A stretch of DNA of 64,000 bases from Hyphomicrobium sp. (lineage in GTDB: Bacteria > Pseudomonadota > Alphaproteobacteria > Rhizobiales > Hyphomicrobiaceae). The notes beneath the pieces were generated by a model that was given only the letters and a program-made list of their open reading frames with translations, did no database searches and had not been told where the DNA came from. Both the position numbers and the translations under genes were made by a program. This document shows, in pieces, positions 11,201 to 19,135 of this stretch. Position 1 is the stretch's first letter. The number at the start of each line of letters is the position of its first letter. The stretch lies in the NCBI GenBank assembly GCA_016793445.1, contig JAEUME010000014.1:36814-100813 (forward strand), in the 5' to 3' direction.

Positions 11201-11232
11201 AAGGCTCACGAGGTCTCCTCGTGAGCCTTTTT
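11201..11232 (+). terminator. Rho-independent terminator
   Basis: A perfect 13-bp stem (AAGGCTCACGAGG with CCTCGTGAGCCTT, 3-base loop TCT) is followed by a T-rich run. It lies 22 bp after the small hydrophilic protein gene and could also act on the opposite strand, where the stem is preceded by an A-run complement. Confidence 0.92.
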
Positions 11233-11416
11233 GTGTCGATACGCGACGGGAACGCCGGGTGCACTTGAAAACTCCAAGCGGGCGTGAAGAGCACATGTGC
11301 CTTTACGTTACGTGCTGGCTGTTGGAGACATTGTTCCGGCTTGGTGGACGCAAGTCCTGCGATGCGAGCAATCTTGCAGGCAACTGGACGAAACGGAGCG
11401 AGCAAGGGCCCTTGTA

Positions 11417-12523
11417 TCACGCCACCTTGCGGCGAAACATCCATGCGGCCGTCGTCATGGTGACCACAGCCACGAGCGCCATTGGCCAGATGCGTTGGGC
11501 AACCAACCAGAACGGCATATCGCGCAGGAAAACACCGCGAATGATCACCAGCATGTGAGTCAAAGGATTTATGGAAGCCAAAGGCTGCAACCACGAAGGC
11601 ATGTTCTGAACGGGCGACGAGAAACCGGAGAGCATCATCACGGGCATCATGGTCACCATGATGCCCATCATCGCCTGTTGCTGGTTGGAGACCAGGGACG
11701 AGATGAAGAGTGCTACGCCCACGACTGAAATCAGGAAGACCGTGAGTCCGGCGAATAGCACCAGAACAGAACCTGTAATTTGGATTCCAAATCCATAAAC
11801 GACAATCAGTGTCATGATCGCGCATTGCGCCAACCCGACCATGAGGCCGGGTACGGCCTTGCCGACGATGATCTCAAGCGGCTGCAGCGGTGAAACGAGC
11901 AATTGCTCGAACGTGCCGAGTTCCTGCTCGCGTGCGACGGACATGCCAACAATCATGAGCACCATGGACATCGGCAACGTCGCGATGAGGATCGGCACCA
12001 TCGCCGCGCGATACTCACGATTTACATTGTACCAGGAGCGATCGAGGATCTCGCTTGGCTGCGCAATCTCACTGCCAAGGCGCCAGTCAGTGGAGAATTG
12101 CGTCATGATTGTATTAATATAGTTATTGACCAATTGGGCACTGTTCGACTTGCGTCCGTCGAGCAGGATTTGGATATCGCCGCTCTCACCGGCTGCGAGT
12201 TTCCTCGAAAAATCCTGTCCGATCCGGATAACCACCATCACCTCCTGGGCATCGATTGCGTCTCGCGCAGCCTGAAGGCTCGGATACCGGCGTATTTCGG
12301 AAAATGCTGACGCACGCTCCAAGCGACTTACGAGGCTCACGGACGCGGCTCCCCAATCGTCGTTGATCACGCCGATCGGCACGTTGGAAACCTCGAGAGT
12401 TGCGGCAAAGGCGAACAGGAAGAACTGCAGGATCGGCGGTATGATCAATGCAACGCGGCCTCGGGGATCGCGGAATGCGGCGAGCAGCTCTTTGAGGATC
12501 AGGGCGGCAAGGCGAGTCCACAT
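11417..12523 (-). CDS. ABC-2 type transporter permease (YhhJ-like)
   Basis: A 368-residue inner-membrane protein of the ABC-2 permease family. It has an N-terminal membrane helix (about 20-40), a large periplasmic domain, and five further helices in the C-terminal half, including the family motif region SVAREQELGTFEQLLVSPLQ. It is the last gene of a minus-strand operon (TetR regulator, adaptor, double ATPase, two permeases) laid out like the E. coli yhiI-rbbA-yhhJ system. The two permeases probably form a heterodimer that exports a drug or other amphipathic substrate. It starts 2 bp after the preceding permease. Confidence 0.9.
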   Translation of the reverse strand: MWTRLAALILKELLAAFRDPRGRVALIIPPILQFFLFAFAATLEVSNVPIGVINDDWGAASVSLVSRLERASAFSEIRRYPSLQAARDAIDAQEVMVVIRIGQDFSRKLAAGESGDIQILLDGRKSNSAQLVNNYINTIMTQFSTDWRLGSEIAQPSEILDRSWYNVNREYRAAMVPILIATLPMSMVLMIVGMSVAREQELGTFEQLLVSPLQPLEIIVGKAVPGLMVGLAQCAIMTLIVVYGFGIQITGSVLVLFAGLTVFLISVVGVALFISSLVSNQQQAMMGIMVTMMPVMMLSGFSSPVQNMPSWLQPLASINPLTHMLVIIRGVFLRDMPFWLVAQRIWPMALVAVVTMTTAAWMFRRKVA

Positions 12524-12525
12524 GG

Positions 12526-13662
12526 CTAGTCGAGCCTTTGGGGCGTATTCAAAGCCGTCAGCGTAAATAATACCGCGCTCATGAACGCGAGAACAAGCGT
12601 CGCTGGCACAAGCACTGTCGCGATGTCGCCTGCCAGGAAGATCGTGCTCAGTCCACGGACGTAGTAGCCGGCAGGCACGACCTTCGCGACGGCCCGCAGC
12701 ACCGCAGGCATGCTCGCAACCTCAAAGAGAAATCCGGAGAAGTAGAGTCCAGGCAGGAACGCAACCAGCATTGCGAGCTGACTTGCAATGAATTGGGTGC
12801 GCGCCACGGTCGAGATGAGCAGGCCGATACCGAGCGCTACGGCGAGGAAGACGGCGGTGAAGCCGATGAGCGTGAGAAGCGAGCCGCGTAACGGGATGTG
12901 AAACACGTAGCGGGAGGCCACGACACACACGCCCATGGCGCAAAGGCCGAGAACGAAGTTCGGCACCAGTTTGCCGATCATAAACTCGTGGATGCCGACC
13001 GGCGTGGCAAGAAGGGCCTCCATCGTCCCGCGCTCCCACTCGCGAGAGACAACAAGCGCGGTCAATAACGACCCGATCATCATCATGATCAGCGAGATCG
13101 ATCCTGGCACCAGGAATCGGCGGCTTTCGAGTTCGGGGTTGAACCAGAACCGTTGATTGACCGAGATCTGGCCTGGCATCCGCGCGTTCTGAGAGATGTT
13201 CCTCTGCGCCTGCCAGACTGCCCAGGTGCCCCGGATGTAGCCGCTGGCAAGCGCAGCAGTGTTGGGATCGCTGCCGTCGGTGATAACCTGAATAGCTGCC
13301 GTATCCCCGCGTGCAAGACGCTCGGAGAGATCGCCCGCCAGCACGACGATGCCGTTCAGACGGCCGGCCGAAAGCTGATCGATGAACTGGCGTCTGTCGG
13401 TTGCCCGCTGCACCTCAAAATAGGGCGTGTTCGACAATGACGCGACGAACCATTCCGTTTCCGGCGTGGGCTCCTCGATAATCAGACCGATTTTCAGTCG
13501 CGTGGCGTCGAACGATATGCCAAACCCGAACAGGAACAGAAGCAGCGCCGGCAGCACAAAAGCGACTACGAAGCTCGACGGGTCGCGCGTGACCTGCAGT
13601 GTCTCTTTCCAGATCAGGGCCCGTATGCGGCGAAGACTTCCCGTATCATCTTTCCTGGTCAT
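12526..13662 (-). CDS. ABC-2 type transporter permease
   Basis: A 378-residue ABC-2 permease with an N-terminal helix (about 30-50), an extracytoplasmic domain and a C-terminal five-helix block. The motif VVSREWERGTMEALLATPVG marks the family. It overlaps the end of the double ATPase gene by 4 bp (ATGA type) and is followed immediately by the second permease, which indicates translational coupling and a joint complex in the inner membrane. The substrate cannot be read from sequence. Confidence 0.9.
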   Translation of the reverse strand: MTRKDDTGSLRRIRALIWKETLQVTRDPSSFVVAFVLPALLLFLFGFGISFDATRLKIGLIIEEPTPETEWFVASLSNTPYFEVQRATDRRQFIDQLSAGRLNGIVVLAGDLSERLARGDTAAIQVITDGSDPNTAALASGYIRGTWAVWQAQRNISQNARMPGQISVNQRFWFNPELESRRFLVPGSISLIMMMIGSLLTALVVSREWERGTMEALLATPVGIHEFMIGKLVPNFVLGLCAMGVCVVASRYVFHIPLRGSLLTLIGFTAVFLAVALGIGLLISTVARTQFIASQLAMLVAFLPGLYFSGFLFEVASMPAVLRAVAKVVPAGYYVRGLSTIFLAGDIATVLVPATLVLAFMSAVLFTLTALNTPQRLD

Positions 13663-15392
13663 GCGGCCGCCTTTTCGCCTGTCTTGTTTTGGGCCTCCAC
13701 CAGGGCGATGAAGGCGTCCTCCAACGTCGGATTGGGAAGGGCCTCCGATTTGACGGACGCTTGCAGAGCCTCAGGCGTGTCGAGGGCAATACACATGCCG
13801 CGATTGATAAGAGCGACGCGGTCGCAATACTCGGCTTCCTCCATGAAGTGGGTAGTGACCATTACGGTCACACCACGATCCACCATGGCATTGATGAAGC
13901 TCCAGAACTCGCGCCGCGTAAGCGGATCGACACCTGACGTGGGCTCGTCGAGAAACAGCACCGGAGGCTCGTGCATGATGGCAGCTGCCAGCGCGAGGCG
14001 CTGTTTGAAGCCGAGAGGCAGGCTCCCGGCGTTGTTTGCGAGGTGGGATGTAAGATCGAATGCCGCGATCACCCGCTCGACCGCCGCACGCTTCTTCGCC
14101 CCCGAAAGCCCATAGGCTCCAGCGAAGAACTCGAGGTTCTGGCGCACCGAGAGATCGCCATAGAGCGAGAATTTCTGCGCCATGTAGCCTAGCCGGTTGC
14201 GGGCCGCGGCGGGCGATTTGTAAAGATCAAGGCCGTCGACGTGGGCCGTGCCGGAGCTTGGCCGCAACAGCCCGCACATCATCTTGAAAGTTGTCGACTT
14301 GCCGGCGCCGTTAGGCCCAAGCAGCCCGAAAATCTCGCCTCGCTTGATCGAGAACGTAATATTGTCAGCGGCCGTGAAAGCGCCGAAACGGCGCGTGAGC
14401 CCCTGGGCTTTCACAGGCGGGATATCATCGCTCACTTGCGCGGGTGACGTATCGAGCGGCAAGCTTCGCTTCGGTTGGCCGCCAAGGAGCGCGACGAAAG
14501 CGTCCTCGAACCGGGGTGCAACCGAGCTGATGTCAAGGTTTTGTGACGGCGACAATTCCTCGCTCGTGGGCGCTGCCGCCTCTTTAGCGATCACGAGCCG
14601 GACCGCTTCTCCCTGCAGCACGCCATCAATGATTTCCGGACGGCGGAGAGCGCTTGCGAGTAATCTGCGGCGGTCCGCGCCAGCCCCACGCACATGGAAG
14701 ACACGCCCGTCCATGGTCGCCGTCAACGCCTTCGGATCGCCCTCAAACAGGACCTTGCCCTCGTGGAGCACGATCACTTCCGCGCAGTTTTCGGCCTCGT
14801 CGAGGTAGGCCGTGCTCCAGATAACGCCAACACCCTCGTGGACCAGATCATAGACCATGCGCCAGAGTTCGCGGCGGGAGATCGGATCGACGCCGACGCT
14901 CGGCTCATCGAGTAACAGAAGACGCGGTAATTTCAGCATCGCGCAGGCAAGGCCGAGTTTCTGTTTCATGCCGCCCGAAAGTCTTCCTGCGAGACGGTCC
15001 GTAAACCGCGCAAGGTCCGTGAACGTGAGCAGTCTGTCGAAGGTCGCTTTACGCTCGCTGAGTGCAATGCCTTTCAGTTCGGCGTAGAGAACGAGGTTCT
15101 CCATCACGGACAGGTCTTCGTAGAGGCCGAAGCGCTGCGGCATATATCCGATGCTGGCGTGAACGGCAGACGTCTCGCGAATAGTATCGAGGCCGCAGAC
15201 GTTGATGCGACCTTCGTTAGGGGTCAACAAAGCAGCGATGAGCCGGATTAACGTCGTCTTGCCGGCGCCATCTGGTCCAACGAGCCCCGTTACCTGCCCG
15301 GGCTTTATCGAAGCACACAACGTCGCAATCGCCGGCACTGAAGGGGCGCCAAAATGCTTGCTTACGTTCTCGATCGATACAAGTGGCGTCAT
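13659..15392 (-). CDS. Double-domain ABC transporter ATPase (RbbA-like half)
   Basis: A 577-residue protein with two ABC ATPase domains in one chain. The first has Walker A GPDGAGKTT, signature LSGGMKQKLGLA and Walker B LLLLDEPSVGVDP. The second has Walker A GPNGAGKST, a weaker signature LPLGFKQRLALA and Walker B VLFLDEPTSGVDP. It is equivalent to the nucleotide-binding part of E. coli RbbA/YhiH, without that protein's fused permease, which here is encoded separately by the next two genes. It energises the efflux complex on the cytoplasmic side. It begins 6 bp after the adaptor gene. Confidence 0.92.
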   Translation of the reverse strand: MTPLVSIENVSKHFGAPSVPAIATLCASIKPGQVTGLVGPDGAGKTTLIRLIAALLTPNEGRINVCGLDTIRETSAVHASIGYMPQRFGLYEDLSVMENLVLYAELKGIALSERKATFDRLLTFTDLARFTDRLAGRLSGGMKQKLGLACAMLKLPRLLLLDEPSVGVDPISRRELWRMVYDLVHEGVGVIWSTAYLDEAENCAEVIVLHEGKVLFEGDPKALTATMDGRVFHVRGAGADRRRLLASALRRPEIIDGVLQGEAVRLVIAKEAAAPTSEELSPSQNLDISSVAPRFEDAFVALLGGQPKRSLPLDTSPAQVSDDIPPVKAQGLTRRFGAFTAADNITFSIKRGEIFGLLGPNGAGKSTTFKMMCGLLRPSSGTAHVDGLDLYKSPAAARNRLGYMAQKFSLYGDLSVRQNLEFFAGAYGLSGAKKRAAVERVIAAFDLTSHLANNAGSLPLGFKQRLALAAAIMHEPPVLFLDEPTSGVDPLTRREFWSFINAMVDRGVTVMVTTHFMEEAEYCDRVALINRGMCIALDTPEALQASVKSEALPNPTLEDAFIALVEAQNKTGEKAAA

Positions 15393-15398
15393 GACGGG

Positions 15399-16430
15399 TT
15401 ACTTCTCACTCGTCTGCAGATCGCCGAACGTCTTCTTGGCAGCCGTCGGAAGCACTGTGGCCGTCACAGGCATCCCCTGCCGCAAAACGCCCGCAGGATC
15501 GTCAGCAACGAGGCGCATGCGGTACACCAGTGCAGTCCGCAGCTCGCGTGTCTCGACAGTTTTTGGAGTGAATTCCGCCGTGGTTGATATGAAGCCGATG
15601 CGGCCCTTTATCAAAGGCACGCCTGGCGTGTCGGTTCGGATGGATACTTCCTGGCCGGGCGCGACACGGCCGAGATCAACCTCTGAAACGTAGGTCCGAA
15701 TCCAAACCGGCGAGGTGAGACTCAGCACGAACACCGTTTCGCCTGGATTGACGATGGCGCCGGCCTCGCGGACGCGCGTGAGAATGATACCGGCATTGGG
15801 CGCAAACAGCTCAGCGTCGGCGAGCTGCCGCTCGGAAATCTGCAGGGCCGCTTCGCCATTTGCGAGCTGGGCTCGCGCCGCCTCGATGTCCTCTTTACGG
15901 AACCCGGCCCTCATCAGGCCAAGACCCTGCCGTGCGGAGTTCAATTGAGCCTCGGCCTGAGTATGGGCGGCAAGCGCATCGTCGTAAGCCTTCTGCGTGC
16001 CGGTCGCGGACTTCAGGAGCTTTTCCGCGCGGCTCAACGTGATCTTGGCGTTTTCAACGGCAGACTCACGTTCCGCCACTGCCGCTTCGGCCTGTGCGAT
16101 CTCTTCGGGGCGGTTGCCTGCTTCCATCTTTGCCAGATTGGCCTTCAACTGGTCACGCTGGGCTTTGATCTGGGCTATGGCGTCGGCGAAATAGACTTTG
16201 TCGAGGCTCGCCAATCTCTGCCCCGCCGTAACGGCGTCCCCCTCATCGACATCGAGCACCTGCAGCCGGCCGCCAACCTTGAATCCGAGATTGACTTGCC
16301 GCACCTCGACGTTGCCCTGCAGGACGAGATCGGAATTCGGAGCTGTTTGATGTGCCCACCACCATACGCCACCGGCGGCAGCCAGTCCGGCGATGGCAAG
16401 AACGATCAGGCGTGTGGATGTGTTTGCCAT
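15399..16430 (-). CDS. HlyD-family periplasmic adaptor (YhiI-like)
   Basis: A 343-residue membrane fusion protein. It has an N-terminal signal anchor (about 7-25), a biotinyl-lipoyl-like segment (LQGNVEVRQVNLGFKVGGRLQ), a long coiled-coil hairpin (about 75-190, rich in A, E, K and Q), and a C-terminal beta-barrel. It should bridge the ABC permeases to an outer-membrane channel, which is not encoded nearby. It starts 3 bp after the TetR gene stop, so the regulator and the pump share an operon. Confidence 0.92.
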   Translation of the reverse strand: MANTSTRLIVLAIAGLAAAGGVWWWAHQTAPNSDLVLQGNVEVRQVNLGFKVGGRLQVLDVDEGDAVTAGQRLASLDKVYFADAIAQIKAQRDQLKANLAKMEAGNRPEEIAQAEAAVAERESAVENAKITLSRAEKLLKSATGTQKAYDDALAAHTQAEAQLNSARQGLGLMRAGFRKEDIEAARAQLANGEAALQISERQLADAELFAPNAGIILTRVREAGAIVNPGETVFVLSLTSPVWIRTYVSEVDLGRVAPGQEVSIRTDTPGVPLIKGRIGFISTTAEFTPKTVETRELRTALVYRMRLVADDPAGVLRQGMPVTATVLPTAAKKTFGDLQTSEK

Positions 16431-16433
16431 GGT

Positions 16434-17066
16434 TCAGGACCTTGAAGATCTCTTTGTTGCCGTCCTGGTCAGCACCTGACGATGAGCAGCAAGAAGCCCC
16501 TCCACATCGAGCGGCTCAATTCGCGAGAAAACACTTCCCCAGATCACCGCCAACACCATCGGCGCGAAGACGAGTTGCGGGAAGCGGGCGAGTTCATCAG
16601 ACGAAAGCTCGCCCCTGCGATGGGCCGCCTGAGCGACGCGTCTCACAATTTCGGAACCTTTTGAGATCACCTCGCGGTGGTAGATCCTGGCAATACGTGG
16701 AAAACGCCGGCCTTCTGTAATCACGAGCCGGATCACCTCCTGGCGAGGCGTTCCGAGCACCTGGGTGCGGAACAATTCAAAGAGACCCTGCAAAAGACGA
16801 TCGAGCGATAGCTCTGGTTCCCCCGTCAGTGCCTCCATCCTATCGAGAACCGGCGCCACCGCGCTGATTAGAAGCTGTTCGAACAGATCTTCCTTGTCCT
16901 TGAACGAGAGATAGATCGTGCCTTTGGCGACACCGGCTTTTTCAGCGACGTCGTCGAGGCGGGCGGCAGCAAACCCATCCTCGGCAAAGATCTCGAGTGC
17001 CGCATCAAGGATTGCCTGACGGCGCTGAACGGCTGCTTCCTGGCGCTTGCTGGTTGATTTGCTCAT
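16434..17066 (-). CDS. TetR/AcrR-family repressor of the efflux operon
   Basis: A 210-residue regulator with an N-terminal HTH (RRQAILDAALEIFAEDGFAA, then AGVAKGTIYLSFKDKEDLF) and a ligand-binding C-terminal domain. It is the first gene of the ABC efflux operon and very likely represses it. A near-perfect palindrome 60 bp upstream is a good operator candidate. The ATG at 17066 gives the normal family length. A TTG at 17111 would add 15 residues and is less likely. Confidence 0.88.
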   Translation of the reverse strand: MSKSTSKRQEAAVQRRQAILDAALEIFAEDGFAAARLDDVAEKAGVAKGTIYLSFKDKEDLFEQLLISAVAPVLDRMEALTGEPELSLDRLLQGLFELFRTQVLGTPRQEVIRLVITEGRRFPRIARIYHREVISKGSEIVRRVAQAAHRRGELSSDELARFPQLVFAPMVLAVIWGSVFSRIEPLDVEGLLAAHRQVLTRTATKRSSRS

Positions 17067-17126
17067 GGGGCTCGCCGGCACGGGACGTGATGGTTTGAGA
17101 CGAAATTGCAAGCCATGATAGTATAA

Positions 17127-17144
17127 TGACTGTCTAGTCAGTCA
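17127..17144. promoter_or_regulatory. Candidate TetR operator
   Basis: TGACTGTCTAGTCAGTCA is an 18-bp inverted repeat (16 of 18 positions symmetrical) just upstream of the tetR gene. TTGACT and TATACT hexamers of a minus-strand promoter overlap or adjoin it, although their spacing (14 bp) is short. TGACT/AGTCA half-sites are typical of TetR-family operators. Function is inferred. Confidence 0.65.
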
Positions 17145-17298
17145 ATTTATGATTGATAACCTGCCATGCACAATTGGCGGTGCTTAAACTTTCCGAATTT
17201 CGACGCGTCAAGTACGACAGCGTTGACGTCTTTACTGGCCTCGAAACCGGCCAACGTTCAAAGTATACGCTTTAAGTTTGGATTTCCAATAGTTCTAA

Positions 17299-17314
17299 TC
17301 TATTGTTAAATAGA
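17299..17314. promoter_or_regulatory. Inverted repeat upstream of the iron-uptake operon
   Basis: TCTATTGTTAAATAGA is a 6-bp perfect inverted repeat with a 4-base spacer in an AT-rich stretch 75 bp before the ftrA start. An overlapping AATAG/CTATT pair lies at 17288-17304. It does not match a canonical Fur, Irr or RirA site that I can be sure of, but its place suggests metal-responsive control. Confidence 0.35.
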
Positions 17315-17389
17315 CATTTTTTCTTGACGCGCGAGCTTATTAGATACACAAGCGGTGCATCATTTAGAGCTAGGAAGGAGGGCTATGAG

Positions 17390-17938
17390 ATGCGTCGAAT
17401 CATGTTTTTGGCGATGGCCGGGATTTCAATCAGTGCCGTGTCCGCCGACGCCAAGGAGTATCCGATTGGGGAGCCTAAGACTGTCACAGCAGCCGGCATG
17501 GAGGTGGCTGCGGTCTACCTCCAACCCATCGAAATGGAACCGCCAGGCATGATGCGCAATGCTGCGGAGTCGGATGTCCATCTTGAAGCGGATATCAAGG
17601 CTCTCAAGAACAATCCAAACGGTTACGCGCAGGGTGATTGGATCGGATACCTCAACGTCTCCTACGAACTGACCAAGGAAGGCGAAACGGACGTGATCAA
17701 GGGCGACGCAATGGCAATGGTGGCCAGCGACGGCCCTCATTACGGAGACAACGTCAAACTCAAGGGTCCGGGCAAATACAAGCTCAAGTTCACGATCGCT
17801 CCACCTGATGGCACCGCCCATGCAGGCCATTTCGGCCGCCATGTCGATAAAGAGACGGGCGTCAAGCCGTGGTTTGCTCCGTTCAGTGTCGAGTATGATT
17901 TCGTCTTTGCCGGAACAGGCAAAAAGGGAGCGTATTGA
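17390..17938 (+). CDS. ftrA: Periplasmic ferrous iron-binding protein FtrA (P19/Tp34 family)
   Basis: A 182-residue exported protein (signal peptide about 1-22, cleavage near VSADA). It has the P19/Tp34 features: EMEPPGMM early in the mature part, DGPHYGDNVKLKGPGKYKL, and the His-rich HAGHFGRHVDKETGVKPWF. Family members bind Cu2+ and Fe2+ as periplasmic dimers. In Brucella and Bordetella FtrABCD, this component delivers ferrous iron to the permease. The start has an AAGGAGG ribosome site. An upstream in-frame start at 17303 would spoil the signal peptide. It is the first gene of a four-gene operon. Confidence 0.9.
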   Translation: MRRIMFLAMAGISISAVSADAKEYPIGEPKTVTAAGMEVAAVYLQPIEMEPPGMMRNAAESDVHLEADIKALKNNPNGYAQGDWIGYLNVSYELTKEGETDVIKGDAMAMVASDGPHYGDNVKLKGPGKYKLKFTIAPPDGTAHAGHFGRHVDKETGVKPWFAPFSVEYDFVFAGTGKKGAY

Positions 17939-17940
17939 GG

Positions 17941-18282
17941 ATGCTCAATGCACGGGTCGTCCTTGCTGTGTGTTCTGTCTTCATCGTCATTGGGCCGGCG
18001 CGTGCGCAGGAGCCGCCGGAACCAGTGTTTCGGATCGAATTCAACAACGGCAAGGTTGCCCCGCAGCGCCTTGAAGTACCGGCGAACACGCGGTTCATCC
18101 TCGAACTTCACAACGCCGGGACGGAGCCCGCCGAATTCGAAAGCAAGGAATTGCGCAAGGAGAAGGTGCTCGCACCGGGAGCGTCGTCGACGCTGGTGAT
18201 TCGAACCCTTGATCCTGGCGAGTACGATTTTTTCGACGACTTCCACCTCGATGAGAAGCCGGCCGTATTGGTCGCAAAGTGA
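17941..18282 (+). CDS. ftrB: Periplasmic cupredoxin-like protein FtrB
   Basis: A 113-residue exported protein (signal peptide about 1-22, ARAQ) with an EfeO-type cupredoxin fold: VPANTRFILELHNAGTEPAEFESKEL and LDPGEYDFFDDFH. In the FtrABCD model this protein oxidises ferrous iron taken from FtrA before transport. It begins 2 bp after ftrA, with GAGG as ribosome site. Confidence 0.88.
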   Translation: MLNARVVLAVCSVFIVIGPARAQEPPEPVFRIEFNNGKVAPQRLEVPANTRFILELHNAGTEPAEFESKELRKEKVLAPGASSTLVIRTLDPGEYDFFDDFHLDEKPAVLVAK

Positions 18283-18295
18283 TCAGGCTAGAAAC

Positions 18296-19135
18296 GTGAG
18301 TGGCCAACTCGTAAATGTCGCGTTCGTCATCTGGCGAGAAAGCGTCGAGGCGCTTCTCGTCATAGGCATTCTCAACGCGTGGCTTGCTCGCAGTGGCGAT
18401 CAGGCGGGAAGGGGCCGCATTTACCTGTGGTCCGGTGCCGGCGCAGGGTTGCTGCTATCGGTCCTCCTGGGAATACTCTTGGTATGGTTTGGTGAGCGTG
18501 TATCGGAGGACACCCAGCAGCTTTATCAAACCGTTGCAATTTTTGTTGCGGCCGCACTCATTATCCAGATGGTGTTCTGGATGCGCAGGCGCGGCGGGAC
18601 GCTCAAACGCGACCTGGAGACCTCTTTGACGGATGCGGCCGAGCGCAATCATTGGTGGAGTGTGTTCCTTCTTGCTTTGATCGCGGTCGCACGCGAAGGC
18701 AGCGAGACCGTCGTGTTTTTATATGGGGTTCTTGCCGCTACACGGATGGATACTGTCCTGGCCACAACGGCGGTTGCTGCTTTGGGATTCATCCTGGCGC
18801 TGGCAACGTACTCTCTTTTGCTCTTGGGAAGCCGTATCTTCTCCTGGCGCGTGTTCTTCAAGATCACCGAGATTATGCTACTGTTTCTTGCCGCATCACT
18901 GCTGGTGAGCGGTTTTGACAATCTGGTTTCCCTCGGCTACGTGCCGGCGCTGTCGGGGCGCTTATGGGATACCTCGGCCATACTGCCGGATAGCGGTCCC
19001 GTTGGCGGTCTTGTCGGCGCGCTGACGGGCTATCGCGCCCGGCCAGACCTTATCCAAATCCTCGTCCTGGCAATCTATTGGGGACTGATGTCTTGGGCAC
19101 TGTTCTCTTACCGCGGAGCGGCAAAGTCGGCGTAA
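18296..19135 (+). CDS. ftrC: FTR1-family iron permease FtrC
   Basis: A 279-residue inner-membrane protein with seven predicted helices and the two R-E-x-x-E motifs of the oxidase-dependent iron transporter family (RESVE near residue 13 and REGSE near 123). It moves Fe3+ produced by FtrB across the inner membrane. The GTG at 18296 is preferred because the longer open frame from 18209 would lie inside ftrB and prefix a non-hydrophobic tail. Its end overlaps the start of ftrD. Confidence 0.9.
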   Translation: MSGQLVNVAFVIWRESVEALLVIGILNAWLARSGDQAGRGRIYLWSGAGAGLLLSVLLGILLVWFGERVSEDTQQLYQTVAIFVAAALIIQMVFWMRRRGGTLKRDLETSLTDAAERNHWWSVFLLALIAVAREGSETVVFLYGVLAATRMDTVLATTAVAALGFILALATYSLLLLGSRIFSWRVFFKITEIMLLFLAASLLVSGFDNLVSLGYVPALSGRLWDTSAILPDSGPVGGLVGALTGYRARPDLIQILVLAIYWGLMSWALFSYRGAAKSA

